A stretch of DNA of 64,000 nt from an uncultured Endomicrobiia bacterium. Lineage in GTDB: Bacteria > Elusimicrobiota > Endomicrobiia > DTEH01. The stretch spans positions 1 to 64,000 of the forward strand of contig CALDDQ010000014.1 in NCBI GenBank assembly GCA_937936785.1, in the 5' to 3' direction. Shown here one piece after another: positions 8,949 to 17,543 of this stretch (the stretch's first letter is position 1; each line of letters begins with the position of its first letter). The position numbers were made by a program, and so were the translations under genes. A model generated the notes under the pieces. The model was not told the origin of the DNA. It did no database searches and saw only the letters and a program-made list of their open reading frames with translations.

Positions 8949-9599
8949 ATGAAAATTTTTAAGTTAGTTTTAACATTATCTGTAGTATGTTTAATTTCTG
9001 GGTTGAGTTTGTCATATTTTTATACTAGAACAAAACCTGTCATAATTAGAAATAATTCAGATAGAGAAATAAAGTTGAAACAAGAAATAATAAAAGATGC
9101 GATAGAATTTAAAAAAATAGATTTTGTTAGTTTAAATTATTATGTAGAAGAAAGTAAAAATGCCAGTGGTGATGTAGTCGGTTTATTGATAAAAAACAGG
9201 ATAAAAGGTTATGGTGGTGACTTGGAATATTTAGTTGGAATAACTTTAGATCAAGAACCAAAGATTATTAATATAAAAATTTTGTCTCATAGAGAAACAC
9301 CTGGTTTAGGTGCAAAAGTTACCACATCAGATTTTTTATCTCAGTTTGTTTCTAGAATTGCTACAGAATTATATTTGAAAAAAGATTCTAAAGAAGGTAA
9401 AATAGATTCAATTACAGGTGCAACAATAACTTCACGTGCAATTACAAATTCTGTTCGTGAAGTTATGCAAAATAAAGAATTATATGATTACATTAAAAGC
9501 GTTCAAAAGAAATTTGAAAGTGCTGTGTCTGTTGTTGAAGAAAAAAAAGTAATTAAAAAAGTTGTTCCTGAGAATACATCTGATAATATTTCTCAATAA
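8949..9599 (+). CDS. rnfG: Rnf complex subunit RnfG (covalent FMN)
   Basis: A 216-residue protein with one N-terminal membrane anchor (about residues 4-26) and an extracytoplasmic FMN-binding domain. DSITGATITS near residue 155 is the flavin attachment motif, with the second threonine expected to carry FMN through a phosphoester. The HRETPGLGAKV segment is also conserved. The last 30 residues are charged and variable. It lies 16 bases after rnfD and 7 before rnfE, without a clear ribosome site. Confidence 0.94.
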   Translation: MKIFKLVLTLSVVCLISGLSLSYFYTRTKPVIIRNNSDREIKLKQEIIKDAIEFKKIDFVSLNYYVEESKNASGDVVGLLIKNRIKGYGGDLEYLVGITLDQEPKIINIKILSHRETPGLGAKVTTSDFLSQFVSRIATELYLKKDSKEGKIDSITGATITSRAITNSVREVMQNKELYDYIKSVQKKFESAVSVVEEKKVIKKVVPENTSDNISQ

Positions 9600-9606
9600 A
9601 ATAGTT

Positions 9607-10293
9607 ATGAAAAATATTATAAATAAATCTATAGAAACTTTTTTAGCAGGGTTGAAAGAAAATCCTGTATTAGTAATGTTGATAGGTTTGTGTCCAGTAT
9701 TAGCATGTTCAACAACTGCAAACGATGCTTTAGGCATGGGTATTGCTGCGACATTCGTTTTAGTTTGTTCCAACATTTTAGTTTCAGCAATAAGAAAGAT
9801 AATCCCTTCTGAAATAAGAATCCCAATATTTATAGTTATAATTGCAACTTTTACAACGATAGTAGATTATACAATGAAAGCTTATTTGCCAAAACTTTCA
9901 GAGAGTTTAGGTGTATTTGTTCCATTGATTGTTGTAAATTGTATAATACTAGCAAGAGCAGAATCTTTTGCTTATAGAAATAATATATTTTTATCATTTA
10001 TTGATGGTCTTGGGATGGGCTTTGGTTTTACGATAGCAATAGTTTGTGTAGCTTTAGTAAGACAGTTTTTAGGTGCTGGGAATATTTTTAATTCAGCTAA
10101 GTTAATATCAAATCCTATTTTAATAATGATTTTGCCCCCGGGTGCGTTTTTAGTTTTAGGATGTTTAGTTGCTTTGGTAAAATATATAGAGAATAAAGTT
10201 AAACAAAATCAACCAAAAGTGATAAGTAATTTACCTTCATCATGTGAATCATGTGCAAAAAAATCTTTTTGTGTGATAAAAATTGAAAATTAG
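9607..10293 (+). CDS. rnfE: Rnf complex subunit RnfE
   Basis: The ORF track starts this at 9562, inside rnfG. The ATG at 9607, just past the rnfG stop, gives the normal N-terminus (MKNIINKS) and 228 residues. Six hydrophobic segments are present. LCPVLACSTTANDALGMG and the VVNCIILARAE helix carry the cysteines that, with RnfA, hold an intramembrane [2Fe-2S] cluster. After the last helix there is an extra hydrophilic tail with three cysteines (SSCESCAKKSFC), a possible metal site. Confidence 0.94.
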   Translation: MKNIINKSIETFLAGLKENPVLVMLIGLCPVLACSTTANDALGMGIAATFVLVCSNILVSAIRKIIPSEIRIPIFIVIIATFTTIVDYTMKAYLPKLSESLGVFVPLIVVNCIILARAESFAYRNNIFLSFIDGLGMGFGFTIAIVCVALVRQFLGAGNIFNSAKLISNPILIMILPPGAFLVLGCLVALVKYIENKVKQNQPKVISNLPSSCESCAKKSFCVIKIEN

Positions 10294-10312
10294 TTTAAGG
10301 AAATAAAAAATA

Positions 10313-10903
10313 ATGAATAATAGTTCAACACTTTTTGCAATAATAGTTTCTTCAATGTTTGTAAATAATATAATATTGATGCGATTTATTGGTTTATGTT
10401 CATTTTTTGGTGTATCTAATAAATTTTCTTCTGCAATAGGAATGTCAGGTGCAGTATTTTTTGTTATGTTATTAGCAACAATAAGTTCGTGGTTAATTTA
10501 TTATTTTGTTTTAGTGCCGTTAAATCTTGTTTTTTTGAAAATTATAGTTTTTATAATAGTAATATCTTCTTTAGTTCAATTTGTAGAATTGTTTATGAAA
10601 AAGAATATTCCAGGTTTGTTTAAAGCATTGGGGATATTCTTGCCCTTAATAACAACAAATTGTGCAATTTTAGGAGTGACATTTTTGATGTTAGATTATA
10701 AATTTAATTTAGGACAATCCATAGTTTATGCAATAGGTGTTGCGGGAGGATATTCTTTAGCAATATTACTATTTTCTTCAATAAGAGAAAGGCTAGAAAT
10801 TGCACCATTACCAAATGCTATGAAAGGTTATTCAATAGTTTTTATTACAGCAGCATTAATGTCATTAGCATTTATGGGTTTAGTAGGACTTTTTGGATAC
10901 TAA
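10313..10903 (+). CDS. rnfA: Rnf complex subunit RnfA
   Basis: A 196-residue membrane subunit with six hydrophobic segments in the inverted topology of the RnfA/RnfE pair. IGLCSFFGVS near residue 25 and TTNCAILG near residue 110 hold the cysteines of the shared [2Fe-2S] cluster. It is full length and ends in FMGLVGLFGY. A weak AAGGA lies 12 bases or so before the ATG. Confidence 0.95.
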   Translation: MNNSSTLFAIIVSSMFVNNIILMRFIGLCSFFGVSNKFSSAIGMSGAVFFVMLLATISSWLIYYFVLVPLNLVFLKIIVFIIVISSLVQFVELFMKKNIPGLFKALGIFLPLITTNCAILGVTFLMLDYKFNLGQSIVYAIGVAGGYSLAILLFSSIRERLEIAPLPNAMKGYSIVFITAALMSLAFMGLVGLFGY

Positions 10904-10908
10904 AAATT

Positions 10909-11772
10909 ATGAATAACGTTATACAAACAATGTTATTATCTTCTGGTTTAATGATTATTGCGGGGGTATTAATTGGTTTAGGATTAGGTTTTGCTGCAAA
11001 TAAGTTTAAAATAAAAGTTGATCCAAGAAAAGAAAATATTTTGAAAATACTGCCCGGTTCAAACTGTGGTACTTGTGGGTTTATAGGATGTGAACAATAT
11101 GCAAGTGCAATAGTTGAGCAAAACGTAGATATATCTATGTGTCGTCCTGGAGGACAAAATGCTGCAAACAAAATTGCACAAATATTAGGTAAAGAATCTA
11201 AAAATGTTGAGAGAAAAGTTGCTCAGGTTTTATGTTCTGGTGGGGTTAGATGCAAAAATGATTTTGTTTATAGTGGAATAAAAAAATGTTCTTATTCGAA
11301 AAAATTTTTTCAAGGACAAAAAAAATGTAAATATGCATGTTTAGGTTTTGGTGATTGTGTAGAAGTATGTCCTTTTGATGCGATATATATTAATGAATAT
11401 GGAGTTGCTGAAGTAGATTTTTTAAAGTGTACAGGTTGTGGCTTATGTGTAAAATCTTGTCCTCAGAAAATAATAAAACTTGTAGGTTGTGAGTATAAAG
11501 TACACATAAAATGTTCCTCAAAAGATAGAGGTGCTTTTGTTAAACAAATTTGTTCTGTTGGGTGTATAGGGTGTGGTATATGTGCAAAAGTGTGTCATGT
11601 AAAAGATATTTATTTGGATTCAAATTTAGCGGTTATGAAATATGATAAATGTGATAATTGCAAAGTTTGTGAAACTAAATGTCCAACAGGGAGTATAATT
11701 TTTGGCAATGGAACAGCAAAAGATAAGAAAAAATTAGGACAGACTAATTTAGAACTAAATCTTGTAAAATAA
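10909..11772 (+). CDS. rnfB: Rnf complex subunit RnfB (multi-cluster ferredoxin subunit)
   Basis: A 287-residue subunit with an N-terminal membrane helix (about residues 8-30) and an Fe-S domain starting CGTCGFIGC near residue 54, closed by MCRPGG. Four ferredoxin-type cysteine sets follow: KYACLGFGDCVEVCP, CTGCGLCVKSCP, CIGCGICAKVCH and CDNCKVCETKCP. RnfB accepts electrons from reduced ferredoxin at the cytoplasmic side. The third set ends in Cys-His rather than Cys-Pro. It closes the por-rnf block; a 129-base gap follows. Confidence 0.95.
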   Translation: MNNVIQTMLLSSGLMIIAGVLIGLGLGFAANKFKIKVDPRKENILKILPGSNCGTCGFIGCEQYASAIVEQNVDISMCRPGGQNAANKIAQILGKESKNVERKVAQVLCSGGVRCKNDFVYSGIKKCSYSKKFFQGQKKCKYACLGFGDCVEVCPFDAIYINEYGVAEVDFLKCTGCGLCVKSCPQKIIKLVGCEYKVHIKCSSKDRGAFVKQICSVGCIGCGICAKVCHVKDIYLDSNLAVMKYDKCDNCKVCETKCPTGSIIFGNGTAKDKKKLGQTNLELNLVK

Positions 11773-11901
11773 GTGTTAATATTATAATTAAAACCCAATA
11801 TGTAAAATATATTTTATAAGTAAGTTCTATATAAAGAAAATAATGTGTTTGTGAAAATCTAATGGTTACAAAAATTTCAATATAAAATAGGAGAATTTGT
11901 T

Positions 11902-12714
11902 ATGGTTGCAATAAATATAAAAAATTTGTTAGAGTCAGGAGTACATTTTGGACACCAAACACGGAAGTGGAATCCAAAAATGAAAAAATACATTTTTGGT
12001 GCAAGAAATAAAATTCATATTTTAGATTTACAGAAGACAATAAAAGAAATTAGAGGTGTATACAGAATGATTCGTGATACCATATCATCAGGTAAGACAA
12101 TTTTGTTTGTTGGTACAAAACCGCAAGCACAACAAACAGTAAAAGAGGAAGCACAACGATGTGGTGCTTTTTACGTTAATCAGAGATGGTTAGGTGGAAC
12201 ATTGACAAATTTTGAAACAATTAAAAAGTCCATAAATAACATGGAACAGCTTGAAAAGATGAAATCGGATGGAATTTTTGATAAACTATCAAAAAAAGAA
12301 GCTACAATGAAAACAAAACAACTTACAAAACTACAAAATGATCTTGAAGGAATTCGTGAAATGAAAGAGTTACCCGGGATTGTTTTTATTGTTGACACTG
12401 TAAAAGAAAATATTGCATTACGAGAAGCAAAAAGGATGAAAATTCCTGTAGTAGCAATTTGTGATACTGATGCAGATCCAGAACTGGTTGATTATCCAAT
12501 TCCTGCGAATGATGATGCAATTAGATCAATAAAACTTATTTGTGGAATAATTGCAGATGCAGTTATTGAAGGTAAAAATCTTAATACTAGTAAACCTGAA
12601 CAAGAAAAATCTTTAGATGTAGAAATTCCTATTTCGCAACCAATTTTAGAGGAAGAATTGAAACAGGAAATAAATTTTAGTGAAAGTGAGGAGAAAGACA
12701 GTGAGCTCAAATAA
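11902..12714 (+). CDS. rpsB: 30S ribosomal protein S2
   Basis: A 270-residue S2. The N-terminus ([19 protein letters not shown]) is the classic family signature, and [10 protein letters not shown] near residue 95 and [10 protein letters not shown] near residue 185 are also diagnostic. The acidic C-terminal tail of about 35 residues is a lineage-specific extension. GGAG precedes the ATG. It opens the rpsB-tsf-pyrH-frr run. The 129-base leader holds a weak promoter-like pair (TTGTAA at 11762, TATAAT at 11783, 15-base spacer) that I do not list separately. Confidence 0.97.
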   Translation: MVAINIKNLLESGVHFGHQTRKWNPKMKKYIFGARNKIHILDLQKTIKEIRGVYRMIRDTISSGKTILFVGTKPQAQQTVKEEAQRCGAFYVNQRWLGGTLTNFETIKKSINNMEQLEKMKSDGIFDKLSKKEATMKTKQLTKLQNDLEGIREMKELPGIVFIVDTVKENIALREAKRMKIPVVAICDTDADPELVDYPIPANDDAIRSIKLICGIIADAVIEGKNLNTSKPEQEKSLDVEIPISQPILEEELKQEINFSESEEKDSELK

Positions 12715-13324
12715 AAATATAACAGAATTAGTCCAAAAACTTAGAACAATTTCAGGTGCAGGGATTTTAGAATGTAAAAAGGTTTTAGAAGAAACAAATA
12801 ATGATATTGAAAAATCTTTAGTGTTATTAAGAGAACGTGGTGCAACTAAAGCAATTAACAAATCAATGCGTAGTGCAAATAATGGTATTATTAGTACATA
12901 TATCCACGCTGGTGATAAAATAGGTGTTATGGTAGAACTTAACTGTGAGACAGATTTTGTTGCCAGAACAGAAGAGTTTAAAAAATTAGCTAAAGAAATT
13001 TGTATGCAAATTGCAGCTTTTAACCCCAGGTGGGTAAAAAAAGAAGATGTTCCAAAAGAAGTTCTTGAACAAGAGAAAGAAATTTATAGAAAACAACTTA
13101 AACAGGATGAAAAAAATAAGTCTAAACCAGATAGTGTAATAGAAAAAATTGTCGAAGGGCGAATTATAAAATTTTATGAAGAGACCTGTCTACTTGAACA
13201 ACCATATATGCGTGATACCCAGGGGAAACAAAAGATTAAAGATTTGATTGTAGAAACAATTGCAAAAATTGGTGAAAATATTACTGTGAAACGTTTTGTA
13301 AGATATGTTTTAGGAGAAGAATAA
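12701..13324 (+). CDS. tsf: Elongation factor Ts
   Basis: The track begins at 12680, but the natural start is the GTG at 12701: it gives the usual N-terminus ([14 protein letters not shown]) and has GTGAGGAGA just before it. This makes a 207-residue EF-Ts that overlaps the end of rpsB by 14 bases in another frame. The UBA-like N-terminal domain ([14 protein letters not shown]) and the [10 protein letters not shown] signature that contacts EF-Tu are both present. The protein is of the short class, with one core subdomain, rather than the longer E. coli form. It recharges EF-Tu with GTP. Confidence 0.96.
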   Translation: MSSNKNITELVQKLRTISGAGILECKKVLEETNNDIEKSLVLLRERGATKAINKSMRSANNGIISTYIHAGDKIGVMVELNCETDFVARTEEFKKLAKEICMQIAAFNPRWVKKEDVPKEVLEQEKEIYRKQLKQDEKNKSKPDSVIEKIVEGRIIKFYEETCLLEQPYMRDTQGKQKIKDLIVETIAKIGENITVKRFVRYVLGEE

Positions 13325-13331
13325 AATTCTT

Positions 13332-13356
13332 AAAAAAATAAATCTTTTATTTTTTT
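13332..13356 (+). terminator. Possible AT-only hairpin terminator after tsf
   Basis: AAAAAAATAAA (13332-13342), a TCT loop, then the exact complement TTTATTTTTTT (13346-13356), eight bases after the tsf stop. It ends in a T tract, as an intrinsic terminator would, but the stem has no G-C pair, so it would be weak. The TTGACA promoter candidate at 13404 follows it. Confidence 0.3.
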
Positions 13357-13403
13357 ATATGACTAAAAATTCCTTGTCTAAATAATAATCTTGTTTCTAA
13401 TCT

Positions 13404-13430
13404 TTGACAGTTAGTTAAATAGTATAGAAT
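13404..13430 (+). promoter_or_regulatory. Promoter candidate before pyrH
   Basis: TTGACA at 13404-13409 is a perfect -35. TAGAAT at 13425-13430 matches the -10 at five of six positions, but the spacer is 15 bases, shorter than the 17 seen at the other promoters in this window. An AATAAT at 18 bases is an alternative. It would allow pyrH-frr and the lipid genes to be transcribed apart from rpsB-tsf. Confidence 0.35.
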
Positions 13431-13465
13431 AATTGAATTAAAAAAAATCTTTTTTGGAGGAAATA

Positions 13466-14170
13466 ATGTATAAAAGAGTGGTATTAAAACTTTCCGGTGA
13501 AAGTATTGGGGATAAAACTAATCACTCAGGTATTTCGGAAATTTCTTTGAAAGAAGTTGCTAAAGAAATTAAATTTGCAGTAGATAAAACTAAAGTACAG
13601 TTATGTATAGTTATTGGAGCTGGAAATATTTTTAGAGGCAAAGAAGTCAATTTTATTGAGCGGACAACTGCAGATTATATGGGAATGTTAGCAACAGTTA
13701 TAAATTCTTTAGCTTTACAAACATCTCTTGAAAGTGAAGGGTTGCAAACAAGAGTAATGTCAGCTATTGATATGCCAAAAATAGCAGAATCCTACATTCG
13801 GCGTAGAGCAATTAGACATTTAGAAAAAGGTAGAATTGTAATTTTTGCAGCAGGTACAGGAAATCCGTACTTTACCACAGACACTACAGCATCTTTACGT
13901 GCTATTGAGATTGGTTCTGATATATTAATAAAAGCGACCCAAGTTGATGGTGTTTATTCTTCTGATCCTAAAAAGGACAAAAATGCTAAAAAATATAAAA
14001 GTTTAACTTTTATGCAGGCAATAAATAAACAATTGAGAGTTATGGATACAACTGCATTTTCTTTGTGTATGGAAAATAATTTACCTGTAGTAGTTTTTGA
14101 TTTATATAAAAAAGGTAATTTGTTAAAAGTTTTGCAAGGGAAATCTTATGTTGGTACTATTATTAAATAG
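13466..14170 (+). CDS. pyrH: UMP kinase
   Basis: The track starts at a TTG (13454) that overlaps the ribosome site. The ATG at 13466, five bases after GGAGG, is preferred and gives 234 residues. The amino-acid kinase fold is clear: VVLKLSGES at the N-terminus, [10 protein letters not shown] near residue 52, and the [12 protein letters not shown] segment near residue 160. It phosphorylates UMP to UDP with ATP in the cytoplasm. Its place between tsf and frr is conserved across most bacteria. Confidence 0.96.
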   Translation: MYKRVVLKLSGESIGDKTNHSGISEISLKEVAKEIKFAVDKTKVQLCIVIGAGNIFRGKEVNFIERTTADYMGMLATVINSLALQTSLESEGLQTRVMSAIDMPKIAESYIRRRAIRHLEKGRIVIFAAGTGNPYFTTDTTASLRAIEIGSDILIKATQVDGVYSSDPKKDKNAKKYKSLTFMQAINKQLRVMDTTAFSLCMENNLPVVVFDLYKKGNLLKVLQGKSYVGTIIK

Positions 14171-14258
14171 GTTTATAAATATTTATTTTTACTATTATAA
14201 TAATTAAGTTTTTATACAAGAAAGTTAACAAAACTGTGTATAATAGGAGGTATAACTT

Positions 14259-14813
14259 ATGATATCACAAATTTTGTCCAAGACAGAAGACTTGATGAAA
14301 AAATCTATAGAAAAATTTAAATCAGAACTTCAAACAATAAGAACTGGTCGTGCAAGTATAACTTTAGTAGAAGGAATTGAAGTTGAATGTTATAACTCAA
14401 AAATGACACTTAATCAGGTTGCTAATTTTAACATTGTGGAAGGAAAAATAATAGAAATTCGTCCTTGGGATGTTTCTGTTATTGCAAATATAGAAAAAGC
14501 AATATTAAAATCATCTTTAGGTCTTACTCCTGTAAATGATGGTAAAATGATAAAATTGACAGTGCCATCTCTAACTGATGAACGAAGACAAGAACTTATC
14601 AAAAAAGTTAACAAGATAGCAGAAACTTACCGGGTTTCTATAAGGAATGACAGACGGCTTGCTATGGAAGAAATTAAGAAAGCGTTAAAAGATAAAAAAA
14701 TTTCTGAAGATGACGAAAAAAAGGCAGAGGGGCAACTACAAAAGTTGACAGAAAATTATATAAAAAAAGTTGATGAATTTTTGGATGTAAAAGTTAAAGA
14801 AATTACAGAATAA
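14259..14813 (+). CDS. frr: Ribosome recycling factor
   Basis: A 184-residue RRF, normal length. The helix segment FKSELQTIRTGRAS, the central IVEGKIIEIRPWD region and the C-terminal RRQELIKKVNKIAE helix are all family hallmarks. With EF-G it splits the post-termination ribosome. AGGAGG at 14245-14250 lies eight bases before the ATG. It follows pyrH and leads directly into uppS. Confidence 0.97.
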   Translation: MISQILSKTEDLMKKSIEKFKSELQTIRTGRASITLVEGIEVECYNSKMTLNQVANFNIVEGKIIEIRPWDVSVIANIEKAILKSSLGLTPVNDGKMIKLTVPSLTDERRQELIKKVNKIAETYRVSIRNDRRLAMEEIKKALKDKKISEDDEKKAEGQLQKLTENYIKKVDEFLDVKVKEITE

Positions 14814-14826
14814 GGTTTTTTATAAT

Positions 14827-15549
14827 ATGTCTAATGTAAAAAAGTATGAATCAGAGATTGATTTTAATAACTTACCAAATCATGTAGCAATAATAATGGA
14901 TGGTAACGGTCGTTGGGCTAAACAAAGAAAGTTGCCAAGAATATTTGGACATCGGGCTGGGATGGGGTCTGTAAGAGTAATTATAGAGTTAGCAGTAAAA
15001 ATTAATTTAAAATATTTGTCATTATACGCTTTTTCTACTGAGAATTGGTCTCGTCCACAAAAAGAAATTTCTGGTTTGTTTAAACTTTTAAAATATTATA
15101 TTAGTTCGGAGAGGAAAAAAATTCTGAAAAATAATATAGTGCTCAATATAAGTGGTGATTTATCTAAATTAGACAAACAAACTCAAACAATGATTACAGA
15201 TTTGGTTAAAGAATCGTCAAAAAATACAGGGTTGGTGCTAAATTTATGTATAAACTATGGTTCAAGACAAGAAATTATCAGAGCTGTTAATGAGATTATA
15301 AATTCAAAAGAAAAAAATGTTGATGAAAATATTTTTAGAGAATATTTATATACAAAAAATATGCCTGATGTAGATTTGCTAATACGAACTTCAGGAGAAC
15401 AAAGAATTTCTAATTTTATGTTATGGCAAAGTGCATATGCAGAATTTTATTTTACTAAAACATTTTGGCCAGATTTTAGAAAAGAAGAGTTTTATAAAGC
15501 AATATTTGAGTTTCAAAAACGAAATAGAAGGTTTGGTAGTATAAAATGA
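14827..15549 (+). CDS. uppS: Undecaprenyl diphosphate synthase (cis-prenyltransferase)
   Basis: A 240-residue cis-prenyltransferase. IIMDGNGRWAKQRKLPRIFG has the catalytic Asp in MDGNGRWA, with SLYAFSTENW and the LIRTSGEQRISNFMLWQ substrate block further on. It adds isopentenyl units to make the C55 carrier lipid used for peptidoglycan and surface sugar assembly. That links it to the glycosyltransferases in this window, which need polyprenyl phosphate. It overlaps cdsA by four bases. Confidence 0.96.
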   Translation: MSNVKKYESEIDFNNLPNHVAIIMDGNGRWAKQRKLPRIFGHRAGMGSVRVIIELAVKINLKYLSLYAFSTENWSRPQKEISGLFKLLKYYISSERKKILKNNIVLNISGDLSKLDKQTQTMITDLVKESSKNTGLVLNLCINYGSRQEIIRAVNEIINSKEKNVDENIFREYLYTKNMPDVDLLIRTSGEQRISNFMLWQSAYAEFYFTKTFWPDFRKEEFYKAIFEFQKRNRRFGSIK

Positions 15550-16370
15550 TTTTGCCAAGAATTATAACAGCTATTTTTGGTATTCCGCTAATATTAGTAT
15601 CTGTTTATTATGGTTCTACGTTATATTTTATAACATTATTATTAGTATTACTTTATATGATAAAAGAATATGTTTATATGACGATAAATGCCGGATATGA
15701 AACTTCATTGGTAGGATCTGTTTTTTCTGGTGTATGTATTTTTTTAATAATAGTTTTAGAAGAGATGAATTTTATAAGAACAAACATATATTTAACTCCA
15801 GTGTTTGTAACAACAATATTTTTTATATTATTTTTTATAGAAATTTTACGACAGAAACCTGTTGGTTCTTTAGGTAGAATCGGGGTTAGTTTTATTGGAC
15901 CGGTATTATTTGGTTGGAGTTTAGCGCATATGTTTTTAATAAGAGATATTCGTCCTAAAGGGATGGAATATACAATCTTACTTTTTTTAACAATATGGAT
16001 TTGTGATACTGCAAGTTATATTTTTGGAATTTTGTGGGGTAGGAAAAAGTTGGCACAGAATATAAGTCCAAAAAAAAGTGTAGTTGGTTTAATTTCAGGT
16101 TTAATTGCAGGAATTTTTTCAGTAGTAATATTGAAACAGTTGTTAAATATAGAAATTATTAATACTCAAGGAACTATTATTCTGGGTTTTGGTTTAGCAT
16201 TTTTTACTTCTATCTCAGATTTAGCAGAATCATTGATAAAACGTGATTGTGGGTTTAAAGATTCAGATGATTTGCTACCTGGTCATGGTGGTATGATGGA
16301 TAGGTTTGACAGTTTTTTGTTTACAGCACCGTTTTATTTTTATTTTTTGATATATTTTTTAAAGAAATAA
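15546..16370 (+). CDS. cdsA: Phosphatidate cytidylyltransferase
   Basis: A 274-residue integral membrane enzyme with about eight hydrophobic segments. The C-terminal CdsA signature is intact: SDLAESLIKRDCGFKDSDD, then LLPGHGGMMDRFDS. It makes CDP-diacylglycerol from phosphatidic acid and CTP, the branch point of phospholipid synthesis. It starts in the uppS stop (ATGA overlap) and is followed by dxr after 19 bases. Confidence 0.95.
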   Translation: MILPRIITAIFGIPLILVSVYYGSTLYFITLLLVLLYMIKEYVYMTINAGYETSLVGSVFSGVCIFLIIVLEEMNFIRTNIYLTPVFVTTIFFILFFIEILRQKPVGSLGRIGVSFIGPVLFGWSLAHMFLIRDIRPKGMEYTILLFLTIWICDTASYIFGILWGRKKLAQNISPKKSVVGLISGLIAGIFSVVILKQLLNIEIINTQGTIILGFGLAFFTSISDLAESLIKRDCGFKDSDDLLPGHGGMMDRFDSFLFTAPFYFYFLIYFLKK

Positions 16371-16389
16371 TAGTTTTTGAAAAAAATTT

Positions 16390-17529
16390 ATGAAGAAAGT
16401 TTTAGTATTAGGTTCAACAGGTTCAATAGGACAGAATGTTCTTGATATTGTTTATCATAACAAAGAAAAGTTTAAAATAGTTGCTCTTACGACAAAATCT
16501 AATGTTCATTTATTACAGAAACAAATTAAAACATTTTCTCCAGAATATGTATGTATAACAGATAAAGTTGATATTGATTTTAAAAACAAAACTAAAGTAT
16601 TATATGGAGAAAATGGGTTAGAAGAAATAATAAAAATAACCAAACCGGATATTGTAGTAAATGCAGTGGTTGGTATTTGTGGACTTAAACCTTTACTTTG
16701 TTGTATAGATGAAAACATAAAAATAGTTGCGTTAGCAAACAAGGAATCAATAATTACTGGTGGTGAGATAGTTAAAAATAAACTAAAAAAATCTGGCACT
16801 AAAATTATTCCAGTAGATAGTGAACATTCTGCTATATTTCAATGTTTAAGAAATGAATCAATAAATAATGTAAAAAAAATTGTTTTAACTGCTTCCGGTG
16901 GTCCGTTGTTTAATAAAAGGAAGAATAAAAAAATGTCTCATAGTGTGGAATCTATTGTTAATCATCCAGTATGGAAGATGGGGAAAAAAATTTCTGTAGA
17001 TTCTGCAACAATGATGAACAAAGGGTTTGAATATATAGAGGCACATTATTTGTTTGGTATTCCATATGAAAAAATAGATATATTAATTCATCCACAATCA
17101 ATAGTGCACAGTTTTGTAGAGTTTGTAGATAACAATGTAATAGGATTGTTTTCTGAGCCTGATATGCGTTTGCCGATATCTTATGCTATGATGTTTCCAG
17201 AGAGACTAAATTTAAATATAAAAAGGTTAGATTTGGACAAATTAAATAATTTAGAATTTTTTTTGCCAGATTATAAGATGTTTCCATTATTAAAACTTGT
17301 TATTCAGTATGCAAAAATTTCTCCTAGTTATATAATAGCAATAAACGCAGCAAACGAGGTTGCAGTTAATATGTTTACTAATAAAAAAATAAAGTTTAAG
17401 CATATAAACAAAATAGTCCAAGATGTAGTGAAAAAACATAAAATTAAAAAAGTTAGTGCTATAGAAGATGTTTTTGAAATAGATTCAATTACAAGAAATT
17501 ATGTTAATAAAATCTTAGATAAAATTTAA
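16390..17529 (+). CDS. dxr: 1-deoxy-D-xylulose 5-phosphate reductoisomerase
   Basis: A 379-residue NADPH enzyme of the MEP pathway. GSTGSIGQNVLDIV at the N-terminus binds NADPH; ANKESIITGG near residue 117 and the metal-binding VDSEHSAIFQ near residue 142 are intact, as is the flexible-loop region NHPVWKMGKK near residue 195. It makes MEP, the precursor of IPP and DMAPP used by UppS. It shows that this organism makes isoprenoids by the non-mevalonate route. Confidence 0.96.
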   Translation: MKKVLVLGSTGSIGQNVLDIVYHNKEKFKIVALTTKSNVHLLQKQIKTFSPEYVCITDKVDIDFKNKTKVLYGENGLEEIIKITKPDIVVNAVVGICGLKPLLCCIDENIKIVALANKESIITGGEIVKNKLKKSGTKIIPVDSEHSAIFQCLRNESINNVKKIVLTASGGPLFNKRKNKKMSHSVESIVNHPVWKMGKKISVDSATMMNKGFEYIEAHYLFGIPYEKIDILIHPQSIVHSFVEFVDNNVIGLFSEPDMRLPISYAMMFPERLNLNIKRLDLDKLNNLEFFLPDYKMFPLLKLVIQYAKISPSYIIAINAANEVAVNMFTNKKIKFKHINKIVQDVVKKHKIKKVSAIEDVFEIDSITRNYVNKILDKI

Positions 17530-17543
17530 AAGGAATAAAAACA

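Noticed and set aside
9562-9606. Upstream extension of rnfE in the ORF track
   Set aside because: It lies mostly inside rnfG and adds residues absent from the family; the ATG at 9607 gives the normal N-terminus.
11762-11788. TTGTAA-N15-TATAAT as a promoter for rpsB
   Set aside because: Short spacer and weak -35 inside the end of rnfB; too little to list as a feature in such AT-rich sequence.
12680-12700. Upstream ATG start of tsf
   Set aside because: The GTG at 12701 has the ribosome site directly before it and gives the conserved EF-Ts N-terminus.
14239-14244. Perfect TATAAT before frr
   Set aside because: Transcription from it would start at about 14251 and cut off the AGGAGG at 14245-14250 that serves frr; no -35 at the right distance.
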